64,000 bases of DNA, from contig NW_004624848.1 in the NCBI RefSeq assembly GCF_000247695.1, positions 1,767,574 to 1,831,573 on the forward strand, read 5' to 3'. The DNA is from Heterocephalus glaber (taxonomy: Eukaryota > Chordata > Mammalia > Rodentia > Bathyergidae). Below the pieces are notes generated by a model. That model was not told where the DNA came from and did not search any database. It saw only the letters and a program-made list of their open reading frames with translations. Position numbers and translations under genes: made by a program. Below, in pieces: positions 11,430 to 24,300 of this stretch; the first letter of the stretch is position 1, and each line of letters starts with the position of its first letter.

Positions 11430-12475
11430 CACTCTATTCAAAGTTACCTTTTATTTCTTCTGTCTATTCTGTCTTCCTTTAGTGATCTTATCCAATCCCA
11501 AAGCTTAAATTGCGGTGCCTATGCTGATTACTTGAATATATATCTCCAGCCCAGACACAGACTTCTCATCCGGCTACCTATGGGACCCTTTCCCTTGACC
11601 TTCTAAATGTAGATAATCAAACTGCTGATCTCTTCACCTGTCTCACCATTCCCTTTGTCTTTGTCTCAAAGAAATAACTGGCTGCTCGGGTAACATAATT
11701 TGAGGGTTTTTTCCTTTTTATTTCACATGTGCTTTCCAATCTGCCAGTAAAATTTATTGGCATTAGTATAAAAGGGCATCCTGCATCAACTCACTCCTCT
11801 GCTCTTGCATTGCTCCATTATCCACCTGGACTATCTCAGTGGCCTTGTAACTGGTATCCTTCTTTCACCCTGCAATAGCAGAGTCTCAGTACAGCAGATG
11901 GAATTTTTTCAGTTTGACTCTTCAAACTTGAGTCAGATCATGGTGTTGCTCTTTTTTAACAGCTTAAGAACCTATTTAAAATGTCTCATTGTATCCCGCA
12001 AAGATCTTCCCAAGAACTCCGTGGTTCTACGTGGTCTCATTCTCCAGTCTTCTTAAACACCTTCTAAAATTTCCATTGCTACACGGACAAGCTGAGCCTA
12101 TTTCTGCCTCAGAGTTTTTCACTTTTTCTCCTTCTGTCTAGAATGCTCCCCACACACACACACACAGACACACACATACAAAATTACATTACTCGTGCTT
12201 TGGGGTCTTCACTCAGCACAATTTTCTTTGGTAGTTCTATCTATATTATACCCACCTCCACTATCACACTTGAGCCCCTTACATAATTTAATTTTTAAAC
12301 ATTTACCACTATTTGGTATGATGTACTACATGTCCTTACTAAAATAAACATTCCCTGAAAACCCAGATTTACTTTATTTTCTGCTGTAACTTTGGAGTCT
12401 AGAAGAGCATATGGCATATAATTGGCATTCAAAAAATATTGCTATCTTGATTACACTGGCTAAGTGATAGGATGA
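11430..12475 (+). mobile_element. LINE-2 (L2) relic, long 3' portion
   Basis: The order of diagnostic L2 segments is preserved over about 1 kb: the CCACCTGGACTATCTCAGTGGCC stretch near 11828, the GAGTCAGATCATGGTGTTGCTC stretch near 11930, CTGTCTAGAATGCTCCCC near 12135, GTCTTCACTCAGCACAA near 12207, and a tail with a TTTACCACTATTTGG segment and a final GGCATTCAAAAAATATT. It is heavily diverged and carries stops, and a (CA)n tract has expanded inside it. L2 stopped moving before placental mammals radiated, so this copy is very old. Confidence 0.75.
12150..12180. repeat. (CA)n microsatellite inside the LINE-2 relic
   Basis: An almost continuous CA run with two G interruptions. Confidence 0.9.
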
Positions 12476-13519
12476 TATAATAGATTTCACATTGGTTTAA
12501 TGTTTCAGTGAGGACTAAATTTATTCAGGAGATTTTATTAGAACATAAAGAAATAAATAGCTTTTCTATCTTCTTTTTATAATAGAACAGATGTGGACTT
12601 TCCTTCTGCTGACAATAATGGTCTTAATTCAATCAACACGGTTCTTATTGGCAAAGAAAAGCTTTTTGTGTCAAGTGAATACAGAACATGACCTCTAGAA
12701 ATTTATCCTTCTCTCCTCCATGAGCAAAAACATATGAATTTCAAAAGCTAGTTTTGAATGCACATAATTGAATTAAAATCTCCAGTGAGTAATTCAAATA
12801 TAGTGTTCTACATTACTGAGGAGTTAATACATTCCTGTATGTTCTTGAGTTAGTTTCCTATTAATATAAAATAACATGATTATTTTATCACATGGCTCAC
12901 TTAAAATTAGGATCATAAAGAAACACCTTTAATGAATAAGAGAAGAGGAATATAATGTCACAATATTATAAGGGCTAAAATAAGTGTTTTATATTTAATA
13001 GTCTCAAATATGTGGCTTTTGGGGGGTCATCTTTCTGCCATAGGAAATTTCTGAGAAAAATCCAGGAAAGAAAGACCCGGAGGTGTGAGATCACAGTGAC
13101 TTGATTCAGGGCAGAAGGTGAGTAGTCCAACAGAGGATATTTGTCTGAAGATTCCAATTCAGATCTCATCCAAATACAGAAAAAATATGTTCATCTGCAG
13201 ACATCTTTATGTGCATGCTGAGGGATGTTGTGGATCTTGTAGACTGCGTAACCATCTTTGGGCAAGTTACCCATGACTTCATCTGGATTGAAAATGACAG
13301 GTGAGAGATTCATTGTGCATACGTAATGATTTGCCACATACGCACATGGTTGAATGTCCTAGGCTTCTCTGATGTTCTATGTAGGATCTGTTCTGCCCAG
13401 TATGGTATTTGATTATAGAGAGTGGCTGAGTTCAGAGATTTTAAGAACATCTAAAAGCAATCTTAATGACTTCCGGTAGGTGAAGAGACAGTTTCAAGAG
13501 TGAATGATGGATGTGTGGG
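12476..13519. other. No gene or clear repeat recognised
   Basis: AT-rich unassigned sequence. The 64-codon minus frame at 12975-13169 has no recognisable feature. Confidence 0.45.
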
Positions 13520-13725
13520 CGAGCACTAGTGTAGGAATCAGGAGAATGAATCCTGGGCTCGGCTCCATCAATTGTGAATGATGTGTGTGGCTAAGTCCAC
13601 TTCTACCCTGAGAGCCTAAAATATGTCCTTTCCAAATTGAGGAGAATAATCATTGTCTTGCTGCAGTGATAGTTGTTGTGGATATTAAAAGACAGGATAA
13701 AACAGTTGGAATCTCAGAAGTGTCC
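13520..13725 (+). mobile_element. MIR SINE relic
   Basis: The layout follows MIR: GAATCCTGGGCTCGGCTCC, a GTGTGGCTAAGTCCACTTC core, an AATTGAGGAGAATAATCATTG stretch, and a GTTGTTGTGGATATTAAAAG tail. It is diverged throughout. Confidence 0.65.
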
Positions 13726-14574
13726 AGATATTTTTATATGGCTAAAGTGAGGGTTTATCCTAGATATGATAGGAGGAGGATCAAGGAAATTCCAAAACTC
13801 CAGCTTCATTTATAAAGTCAACATACATCTGATAGTTAGACCCTGGGCTGGTGCAAAATGCAACATAAACTTGAAGTATTTCTAATGCTGGAAACAAAAA
13901 TAGACTAGATGAGTCTGCCAAATTTAGATTGTTAAAGCTGGTCAAGAGCAGTTAGTTGTGCGGTATTTAGAGACAGAGTGCAACTGGCAGAAGAGGGGTG
14001 GTCTCTCAGGGTGGATCACCCCAAACAAGTCTTGGAATGAGGCCTCCTGTGTAAGTTACCTGTTAGGAAAAATTCTCTGAAAAATGGTCAGGGAGGGGAA
14101 AATGGGATGAAAAGAGGAAAGTGATGGTGTGTTATCAAATCAAGATCCATAAATAGTACATTTCACACAGTCTCACGGGAGAGATGGGAAAAGTGTATGA
14201 ATCACAGCTAAATCTTAGGGGGAAATGGTAATAGAGAGTGAGCTCTTCACTGAGGAGCAAATGTCAATTCCAAATGGACAGTGATACACAACTCTGATAG
14301 ATTGAATTCAGGCTATATGTGCAGAATGGCTGTTGAGATAAATGGATGTTTATGAACTTTCACTAGTATAGTCATTTATATGTTCTATAGAATATGAATA
14401 AATGTCTACTCTATGCCATGTTCTAAGTGAAATACTAATGAGTGCCCTCAAAAGGGTGCCCCTGGGTGAGGAAGAGGGAATCAGATGAGAATTTATCTTG
14501 AACAAGGAAAACTGTTATGGTGCCCAGAGTTTCTGTCACAGTAAAAAAGGAGGAAAGCACAATATTATCTTTAA
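13726..14574. other. No gene recognised
   Basis: Unassigned sequence between two MIR relics; no frame or repeat of note. Confidence 0.4.
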
Positions 14575-14735
14575 GTTCTCTTCTAGTTTCAAATTCTGGT
14601 TCCATTTTTACCACTGTGATGCTGGGCAAATTACCTGACATTATACCTCACTATTCCCATCTGTGCCATAGTGATTATTGCTCTTCTTGAGAGCTTGTTT
14701 TCATGAAAATCAAACGTGGTAATGAATTTAAAAAT
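14575..14735 (+). mobile_element. MIR SINE relic
   Basis: CAAATTCTGGTTCCATTTTTACCACTGTGATGCTGGGCAAATTACC is a clear MIR core in sense orientation. It is followed by a CCCATCTGTGCCATAGTGA segment matching the 'tcatctgtaaaatggg' zone and a GAAAATCAAACG tail. Confidence 0.7.
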
Positions 14736-15069
14736 CTTCAGAAAACTGTTATGAAGGAAGTTTGTGTCTTTTCTGTTGACTATTTAATTCATAGGAGTAA
14801 TCTTCATTTGTCTGATTCTTCAACTACCCCCCAAACAAACCTGAAGATAACTTGGTTTTCATTTATATCTATGCAAGGAGGAAAAATGCTGGCAACAGTC
14901 TCCTGGAAGTTATATTACACACTGCAAATTAAACTTCAGCTTTATAGACCTATAACAAAATGACAATAAAATGTATAACATCTTCCTTAGAGTTTAAGGC
15001 AAAATGAATTCTGGTAGCTGGGGGAAACTTATATTCTTCTCACAGGCTGTTTGCTCATGAATGTCTTCA
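14736..15069. other. No gene recognised
   Basis: The plus frame at 14703-14963 runs out of the MIR relic and has no independent support. Confidence 0.4.
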
Positions 15070-15414
15070 AGAACCTTGTTCTGGAGGCTTGGTCCCCAGT
15101 CTATGGTGCTACTGCCAGGTGATGGGACCTTTAGAAGCGGGGATGTAGTGGGAGGAAGTTAGGACATGGAGAATGCCCTTCACAGGATTTGGGGACCCCA
15201 GCCACTTCCTGTCTCTCTCACTGCTTCCTGGTGTCCATGAGTGGAGCAGCCCCTCTGCCATGTGCTCTGCTCATGATGAATTGTGCTGCCACACAGCCCA
15301 AGCAGTAGGGTGAAGCAACCATGGACCCTCTGCAGCTGTGAGCCAAAGCTAACCTCTCCTCCTCATAAGTTGATCATGTCAGGTATTTTGTAACAGTGAT
15401 AAAAAGCTAACACA
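15070..15414 (+). mobile_element. MaLR-like LTR
   Basis: The segment order is that of a common ERVL-MaLR-type LTR: GGCTTGGTCCCCAGTCTATGG, GTGATGGGACCTTTAGAAG, GTGGGAGGAAGTTAGG, GCTCATGATGAATTGTGCTGCC, GCTGTGAGCCAAAGCTAACC, and the 3' end AGTTGATCATGTCAGGTATTTTG ending at AACACA. The same order recurs at 30840, 40258 and 61460. The 5' edge is not sharp. Confidence 0.7.
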
Positions 15415-18400
15415 ATGTTCTTCATCACAAAATCCTTTTCATTCTTGAAGCAGCATATAAGTGAAATAGTTGCATGTACATTTGGAAGTTAGAGGAGAGC
15501 TCTGATTTGCTTGAAAGAGTCAGAATCTTTGAGGGCTCAGAGAATGGTGCTTTAATCTCTTTTCTGTCTTACACGTTGGTGAGAGCAAGCGAGCGACACC
15601 TAACACTGGCAGGTGAGATCAGCAGCTACTCTCTTGTCATGTGTGCCCAGAGTGGGAAGGCGGATGGCACAGGCCAGGCAGTGCTGCTCAGGGCTGCATG
15701 TGGGGATGGTGGGGACAACCAGAAGTTGTGGAATGAGGCTTTGGAGTAAAGAGGTAGGAGTGCCTCCTGGTTCCTGTAGAAAATGTGATTGGCTTGTTTG
15801 CATAATTCTATCAGCAGGGAACTGAAATCAGTGGCTTCTCAGGGATAAGTAGGTACTGCAACTGGTCAGGTGAGAAGGAGGGTTGTTTGGCTAGGGAGTT
15901 TTATTTGCACAGTAGGGAGGGACACTGGTTGTTCAGCCTTTTGGAGGCCTATGGATTTCAATGGATATCAATGCAACACTCAACTGAGGCTTAACTTTCA
16001 GCTTGTGCCACAGATACACAGAGAAGAGTAGGCTGAAAGAAGAGGAGTCTCCCTGACCAGTTGTGGTAAAGAGAAATTTGGGGGAAATTGCACGTTTCCT
16101 AAAGGTTTTTGCATACAAGTTTTTATAGGCGTGCTAAGTTAAGTCTGATCCTCCATGTCTCCTCTGTGACATTCCATAGCATCTACGTCAACACTGCAGG
16201 GTTTGATAAAAGTGGGTCCCGAAGGTGAAAGCAAAGAAGTACTTAGTCCAGCTCTGAGTTTTGTATGAGGTTGGAACAGAGATGGCTGGTGGGAACAGTA
16301 GTCATGAATCGGATCCATCAGTAGCTCAGGGTTTTGGTTTTCTGAGACCATTATCTGCTTTCTGATTTTGTCAGCACCCTCAAAGCTCAGAATGAAATGT
16401 GCAGTCATTGGCCAAAGCAAATGATAATCAGTGGCCTCCTCTGCTTCTCAGAGACATTCTACCAGGCCATGTATTTCTGTATCTGATGAATGAGTGTTCT
16501 CATTGTAGTAATGCTAAACTACAATTGCGACCATTTCTCTGTGGTCCTTTTTTCTTAGTCAAGTTTTTCCTTTCCTTTTCTTTCCTTGTTACTTCTTTAC
16601 TTATTCAGCAGGAAGCAAATCTTTTGAAGAATGAATTACCTGAATGTCCATTAAATATTTTTATAGATTTTACTTTGAGTGGGAGTTCATCCTTGAACAA
16701 ATTTTTATCTGTCAAGTAACTATCTTTAACCACATCTCAGAAAACTCACTTTAAAGAACATGATTAACATTTCCAAGAAGTGTCTCTGTGATTGCATTGA
16801 AGTAGACAAAAAAATACAGATGGAGAAAAGAGTATAATTTTTATTCTTATTCTCTTTAAAACTATTCAGAGATAGGAGAGAGTACCTAGTTTCAAAATCA
16901 GACTAGTGATCTAATACGTATTTACATAGTTATTTTTAAAATCCTGAAAGGTCTACAGGTGTTTGCATGATACAAATAGTAGCTAAACAACATATTAAGC
17001 AGTAGATGGAAGAGTAAGAAGAAAAGGAAAAAGAAAATAAAGGTAGAACTTCTAAGGCATGGATATTAAAGGAAGGTTAGGGAACAGACTCATAAATGTG
17101 TGGATTTTCTATTTTCTTACTTTATTCTTTTATTTTTCCTACCAAACTGCCAAAGAGGCTTTTTCAGGTTTGAACTAATTTTTTTAAATAAACTCACAAA
17201 TTCTACATGCTGTGAACTCTGTGGTGTATAGCAAACTACTGGTATAAATTTGCAAACCTGCTAGTCGTAACCTTGATGTTCTTTGACCTTTCCACCAATT
17301 CTTGTATCAAGAATTTTTGTTTTTCAATCTTATCCTCTTCCCCATTTTCTGAGGCAACAGCACCTCATTTTGCCTTGGCTGAAGGGTGTGTCAGCATGTA
17401 CATGTAATACGCTACACCCATTCCTGTACTCCAGGAGGAATGAATCATGCAAACTAGAAATATGAGCACTCTGGCTACAGTTACGGGTTCAGGCATGAGC
17501 TCCTGACTCAACCAACACCTTTGCAGCCAGTTGCATCTGGTTCTGGCCTGTAGCTTGAGCTGGTTGAGAAGTGGATTCTCTTCTGGAAAACTGCATCTTC
17601 TGATCCAGCTGTAAACCTGTGGCTGCTGGGAGTTGCTATCAGACCTGATCATGAAGCCAACTCAGGGGAAAGGGGATAGGAAAGTGGGAAACGGCCTGAT
17701 TTTTCTTATTTGATTTTGCTTGAGAATCTCCTAATTTTAGTTTGGACATAGGCCTTCTGATTATGCTGTGTGTCTTTTACATTTGTAATTATCCTCATCA
17801 TGTCTCATTTTGTACACTCGTTCATAAGCTCTGCCCTAAGGTAAACTAACTTTATCTCCCCTTAGGACATCCCGATGTGAAGTGACTAAGAGGAGAGCAG
17901 TAGGCAGCCTGGCATCCTCCCATTCCTCATGCAGAAGAGGGGGACTTCTCTGCAGAGGAGGAAAAACAAGTAGGTGGCCCTTCTTATCTCATCATCGACT
18001 TGATCTCTAGGTGATGATCTAATGTTATTTGCCAGGAAGAAACATCTCAACTCTTAACTGCCTTTAGTTGGATGCCTGTAGCTACAAATTGCTCAAAAAT
18101 ACAACTTGGGACCTGTAAATCAATCACATTAATTATGCATTTCCCTCAAACCAGTAAGAATCACATACATATCAGAGTAAAATATAAGTTCTTTGGATAA
18201 AACACACGCACAAAAACAGTAGAGTAAAGGAGAATTTCCCTAACAATGGCAGGCAGGCTGGTCTTGGGCTTTACTGATCTCTGAGACAGTAGCTCACCCT
18301 GAACAGAGAGCCATGGCAGCATCGAGAAATGATTTTCCCACCCCAGAGCCCAGCCATCTGGAGGATGCAACTGAGGCTGAACATGGGGACCTGGCTGGCT

Positions 18401-18659
18401 GACTGCTGTATTTCTCACTGGATTCTCGGCTGTGTCTGACGGTCATCCTTGCCTGAGTCATGACTGATGGAGTATGTGTCCATCTGCAGTGATTGGTTCC
18501 GGAGGAAATTTCTCCAGGTACCCTACAGCCGTCTTCTGAACAAGAAGGAACATTCTTTCAGTCTTGGAAGCTACTGAGACTGAGTTGAGAAGAGCCTGAG
18601 TTGAGAGGCTCTGATCACTCCAGAGTTGCACAGGAATGCACACCATTATTTCTGGAAGC
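15415..18659. other. No gene recognised; unassigned
   Basis: Frames of up to 106 codons (plus, 16399-16719) occur but show no domain. No exon pair with consistent splice sites and frame is visible. Confidence 0.4.
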
Positions 18660-18689
18660 TTCTGGAGGAGCAGAATGGGATTACACGGA

Positions 18690-18810
18690 CACAGGGCAGG
18701 ACTTCCTCTGAGGGGTTGTGGGTTCCAGTCCTTGTCTTGGTGTACATCTGGAAAAGTAACTGAGATTCCTCATCTGCAGTTTCTCTTGTCATAAATGAGA
18801 GTAAAGAACT
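18690..18810 (+). mobile_element. Possible MIR relic
   Basis: GGGTTCCAGTCCTTGTCTTGG, a GGAAAAGTAACTGAG stretch, and CCTCATCTGCAGTTTC fall in MIR order. The match is weak. Confidence 0.35.
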
Positions 18811-19639
18811 GAATCTTTGTTGCCAGGTTGGAGAACATTTCAAGCTCAGCTAGATTTGTATGTGAAATCACATAAATTTAAATGCTCTGTTAAATTTTAT
18901 TTTTTGATTATATAGGCTAAAACAAAACAAAAAGTATTGCAAGAGAATTCTGTAGGACAAACCACGTACTCTTCTGTCTTTGTTCTTGGTTTCCCCTGCT
19001 CAACTTCTCAAAATGTGTTGTCTGCTTTCAATTCCTTGTCTTCTCTGTTCCCCATCTCTCATACCGCAGACTCCACTGTGGCTTTTTCCTTCATGCTCTG
19101 GAAACGATCTCTAAGAAAAAAAACTCCTCAGAACTTAAAATTATTAAAGACAATGGGTAAATTTCTGTCCAAATCTTACCTGGATAGCATGTGGAAATCT
19201 CAGGAAGGCCCCTCTGGAAGGCTCTTTGGTGGCTTCATGGACACACCACTGCACTTTCCTCCTGTCTCTCTACATGTTCCTTTTCATCTTTCTGTCCTTC
19301 AACTATTATATTTTTAAAGTTTACTTTTAGCTTCTTAAGATCCTGTATTCTGCATGTACAAATCTTATTCGTGTTAATAGGTTCAAATACTCTTTAGACA
19401 AAAATCAAGTCCCAAATGTGTATGTCTAGCCTAGCACTAAACCTTCCTTTGGACAATTGAGACATGCTGCTTTATAAATATTTTATTTGTAGGTAATTCA
19501 CAAGCCACATGACTACAATTCAAGTCATGGTCTTTCCCTTAAAACCCAGTCGTGCTCCAGGATTTCCTGTCCCATGCCTGTTGTTAATGAACGTACAGAC
19601 AAGCAAGCTAGAGCTCCAGTGCTGAACTGCGGTTGTCGC
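18811..19639. other. No gene recognised
   Basis: The 126-codon plus frame at 18937-19317 and its overlapping frame have no recognisable feature. A pyrimidine-rich composition resembling LINE-2 is seen at 18960-19090, but it is not convincing. Confidence 0.35.
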
Positions 19640-20390
19640 TTTTTCCCTTGTACTCGGAATCTCTCATCTATACGCTGACCTATTTCCTCAGCCTTCTGCC
19701 TCTCCATCTACACTGCTGTCACCACAGCTCGAACATCTACTCCTGAAACCACCGCTACCCTTTCGGCTTCAGTCCATTCTGCAGACACATTGATTTGTTT
19801 TTTGAGAAATCTGATTATGTCCCTTTCAGCTCAAAACCATTGATGGATTAGTAATTTGGGGGAGGGGGAAATAAGACATTTTCAGTTTTATGGTTACAGA
19901 ACCTGTTTACCTAATATGAGCTGGACTTCTTGTCCCTTGCTAGTTTTACCATGAACTGCTTTTCACCTTGCTACCCTGTTTTTTTCTCCAGTTGGTGGAG
20001 TTCACCAAGGTTTTTTTCTACCTCAGGTCTTTCACTTGGACCACACACTTCCTTTTCAGATGGACTAAACATGCTCTTCAATTCTTCACTTCCTGCTGCT
20101 CCTCTGACAGATATCTGTTCAAACACCAAGTCCGCTGCAGGGAAGCCACTGCCCCTGCACATGGGGGGAGGTCCTGTTATTTGTACCCTCGTAGTGGTCT
20201 ATATTTCTCCTTCCTGGCAGCAGCACAGGCATAGCTAGAACTGTGCCGTGGTTTCATTGCTGTCACCTCCCCATTGTCTGCAAGGGATGGTGCTGTGGTT
20301 TATGGTCGCCATTCTTGTTCAAGTGGGTCTCATAGTTACAACTGTCTAGAAAAGGTTCAGTAAATGGCAGTCGAGTGAATGAGTGATTTT
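19640..20390 (+). mobile_element. LINE-2 relic
   Basis: A TCTCCATCTACACTGCTGTCACC stretch, TCAGTCCATTCTGCAGACAC, GAGAAATCTGATTATGTCCC, CTCAAAACCATTGATGG, CCTCAGGTCTTTCACTTGG, and a 3' end GTGAATGAGTGA fall in the order of LINE-2. Several stretches of the consensus are missing or rearranged by small indels, and no frame survives. Confidence 0.65.
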
Positions 20391-20859
20391 CCATTTTTTT
20401 AGACTTAAATATCTGACATATATTTTGAAATTATAAACGTGTACTTTGTGTTAGATACTAACAATGACACCTTGCTTCTTCTCCCACGCAGGTGCTGGAA
20501 GGTGGCATCTTCACATCTGTTCTGCTCCTTTCAGGAGCCACACTGCCTTGACAGATGTTGCTTAAACACTGTCTTTATGTAACGAAAGGTGAATTTACTG
20601 TTACTGCGGCGTTAGCATTGGCGGAAGTGTTTAAATTCTCAGTTGCAGAGTCCGGCACCAGGGTCGCTGCACAGGGAAAGAATCAGGTGGAAGGACACTT
20701 ACCTCCATGCTTCACAGGCTGCTTTGAAAGCTCAGCCTCAGCATTCCGACTTTCTCCTCCTCCTCCGGGTCCTCACTGTCTTTGCCTCCACATGCCTTTT
20801 AGTCTCTTCTTCTATTACTGTTTTGGTGAAAAGATTTATTTGCACACAAAACATTTGGC

Positions 20860-21310
20860 TTAGAAACTTCCGCGCCCTTGGACCCGCCTTATCTCTCAGC
20901 CCTCAGAGGCCCCTTTGTCACCAGCAGTGTAGAGCCCGGGACACTTCGGAGTCCTGGAAGCTCTTCTGGTCCTGAGCCTCAGGCGGGCGGCGCTCAGCTT
21001 GGCTGCAAACGGCGCCAGCCTGCGTCTGGTCGGCGCCTGTCCTGTTCGCGGCCCCCAGAACCAGAGCGTTTAGTCCACATCGCCCCGCTCCTCCTCAGCA
21101 ACTTTACTCACTCTCTCGCTACCCCCAGGAATCGGAAGCCCCCATCCCCCCACCCCCGCCCTGCAAGTGACATATAAACGGGATCAAGTTTATTCTGTCT
21201 TAAAAAGAGATTTAAAATATCGCTTTCTGGAATTTCTGTCTCCTCCAAGTACTCTTCCTCCGTCTTCCCCTAGGAGCGGAAATGGGTAGCGCGTGCGTGG
21301 CTCCACTCTG
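20860..21310. promoter_or_regulatory. CpG-rich patch, possible promoter or decayed CpG island
   Basis: Between 20860 and 21180 I count about 22 CpG in about 320 bases at roughly 60 percent G+C, an observed/expected ratio near 0.75. CpGs remain frequent to about 21310. Runs such as GGCGGGCGGCGC and GTCGGCGCC look like GC boxes and unmethylated-promoter sequence. A TATA-like CATATAAACGG sits just downstream at 21170-21180 on the plus strand. Frames in the patch (99 codons plus at 20878-21177) do not resemble known proteins. A promoter for an unannotated transcript is the most natural reading, but no exon structure proves it. Confidence 0.4.
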
Positions 21311-24300
21311 CCTTTTCAGGCTCTCTTCCCGTCCAAGTGCAGTCCGGCTTCCTCTGGGACTTGAAAGTGAAGGCTGTCTCTGGTTGACCTTTCCATGTAG
21401 CCGAATACACATAGCTGTGTTCATTTCTCCCTTCACTTCTGAACTGCTGTTCATCCCCCCGCACAAGGATTTCTTTCCGAATCTCGCCCTTCACATTGGA
21501 TCTTTGAGAGCCATTCTCTCCTAACTTGCTGTTTAAATCTCTTCTACCTTTCTGTCCCTCTGCTGGTGTCTTCTGCTCCGCAGTGTAAAACATGAAATTC
21601 CTAGCCACGATCAGCTGTCTTCTTGTCGTCCTTTCAGGGCATCCTAGCTCTCCTGTCTGATTAGCATCTACACCCCATGGCTGCAGGGGGCGACGGTGGA
21701 AAGCTTGAACTCGGGCCAGAGAGCATCACTAGACGTGGAGTGGCTGCTCTTTGCTGAATGCTCCTAGGTAAATAACTTTACATCAGTGGCATGAGATTAT
21801 TTTACTTGCCTTCCCGGTATAACAGAGCGATCTGAGTGTCTATACTCAGGGTAAAAGCCAGAAACATACTTTTCTGATTTATTCTGATAACTACAGGTGT
21901 GAGACATCTTCAAGTCTGAAACCTCTTTCCATCTGCCCGCACACAGTCCCAGATTCAAATGGTTGGCTTGGCTTCGCATTTTTCCTCTTTATGATATTTT
22001 ACAATAATTTTGACATTAGTAAAAAAGTGAGACATGGAGTAGGAGCTGTATTTTGCATTTTGAAGTTTGATGTCTTTCCAGGCTAGCCATCTGTGGAAGA
22101 CACTCTGCATACACACGAGGAAGTAGCGGCTCCCTGATACTGTGGACCACGAAGGTAAGCAAGCGATCCACGGTCCACACTGCAGGTGGTGATGAGCTCC
22201 ATGCTCCCGAGGGCAGACTGTACTAAATGCATTTTCAGAGCCTGATAGTTTCATTTTAGGATGCATATATTGGGAAATAGTCCCATCATAAATCAGGGAG
22301 GAAGTGTGTTTACCTCTGCCAAGGATTTGTGAACTAGTGAGAGAGAAGCAGGAACCTTTGGGACTGGAATGAGGGGTATACCAAGATTCCAGGTTCCACA
22401 GCAGCAGAAGTTCCAGCAGGAGCATCCGTGCTGGTGTTAGAGAGGAGAGTGGAAGCTTATGTAGCAGTGGTTGAAAACTATGGTGAGTGTTACATTGAAA
22501 AGAATATGATAAAAGACACATTGCCCTTAATCCCCCTAAAATACTCTCCCTCACACCAAACACACCCTTCTTACCACTTCCTCCAGTTCCTGGAGTCCTC
22601 CTGCACGAGTGTGTTTAGGTGGGATCAAAATCACAATGAGAGGTGCTGCCGAGCGCCGTCCAGGGGAAAGGCAGACTCATAAAGCCTTATCCCTGGGCCT
22701 GGCACCAGGCAACTTCCAGCAGTAACCCAAAGTCAGAGCGACTGCGAGTGGTAGGTGTTTGGAGCTGATTCAGGACAACCACAGCAGACACCGCAGCACA
22801 ACTAAAGACGCACACAAAACAGGACGTCCAGAGCTGCTTCCGAAAGGGGTAAGTAGGGGCATAAGTATGTACAAAGCAGGGGTGATGGTGAGGGGGATTC
22901 GTGGCAGTGTGTCTTTTACTGTCATCAATGTTTTAAATATACGAAGACATTTTTTATCACACTTCATATATTGGTGTCAGTGGTGGCAATGGAGCCGTCT
23001 TAAGGGATGTAGGGTTTTCAGGAATTGGAAGCCTTTGGTTTTTAGAAGAGATTTCAAGATTTTGTACAACAATGGCAAGCTAAATAACAGCACTTAGTAT
23101 GTAAATCCTTTTTCTGCTAAAATAGTCGTTCCTCCTCTGTCTAATGAGTCTTGCTCAGTTACTGCCATGCCTGGAGTAATTTCCTTGACAGGAAAGAGAC
23201 TGTTCTCTGCTCCCCAGTGTCTCCAGATCTGCAGCTAGAGTCCATGTCCTGAGGTGGGTGGAGAGCTGTTCATAAAATAAAACTCAGTAGGACAAAGCTC
23301 ACGCTTAGAGGACTGAGCAACGTTGCTCGTTTATATGAACAAGGTCCTAGAATTAACGGTAGGGATTGATTCTGTGGGTATTCCATCAAGAAGCAGGCGA
23401 GGCTCATAATCTTAGATTGGATAGAGTTTACTAATATACAGAACATCTCAGGGCTGGAAGATGTTTTAATTGTTTGCCTCGTTTGTCGACTGAAATCTAG
23501 AAGTACTGATGTCGAGTGCTAGAATAATGTTAAGCATTGGACCGTGCTCAAAATATCTAGTATGATCTAGAGTTTGGCAAGTTATGCCATGGGAGCCAAC
23601 TCCGGCTGCTGGCCTATTTTAATTTGGTTTTGTTTCACTTTGCTTTGCTTTTTACAATTTATATGTTAAGATGTTTTTGTTTGTTTTTAAATGGAATCAA
23701 TTTAAATGGTAATATAATACCCATTATATCTTTGATTTTTGACTCTTAATTTAAAATGTTTGCTATCTTTGTCCTTGAAGAAAGTCTGCTGATTCTTACT
23801 CTAGGCTTTTAAGAAAGGACCTTAAATTCCTGGAGATAAGAATGATGGATTGGTTTATTTTATGTTGTCGGATTATTTCCCGCTAAATGTCTTCCAAAAG
23901 GGTCTCCTGTTGTCAGTGTGCCTGCAACCCAGTGAGAAAAGGGAGAAGTATGTTTGAAACATAGGCACTGTGAGATTGTCATGTCCAATGACAAAAATTA
24001 ATGAAAGACTATGAGCCAGATAATTCCAGAGATTTCCAGAAACAAAAAATATATAGCGTAAAGGTAGAACATGGCTTGGATTGCTGAAGGATGAGAATTT
24101 GGGTTACTGCGGTGAGTAGAGAACCCTAACTAAATGAGCAGCTAGATGAGGTATAGATGAAGGAGGAGAAATGTTGGACATTTTGACTGTACCTTTATAA
24201 CTACTTGCAGAATTGCATGTTTTCTTCTTTCATGCATCATTTGTACATTTAGGCATTCTAATATTTTCCCCTTTATTATGTTATATAGGCTATTTTAATG

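Noticed and set aside
22143..22178. Inverted repeat GTGGACC ... GGTCCAC as a structured RNA
   Set aside because: The perfect arms are only 7 bases with a long loop and no flanking pairing; such hairpins are common by chance.
22847..22857. Splice donor GGG/GTAAGTAG marking an exon end
   Set aside because: It fits a donor well, but I found no acceptor or open frame to pair with it, so it is not listed as an exon.
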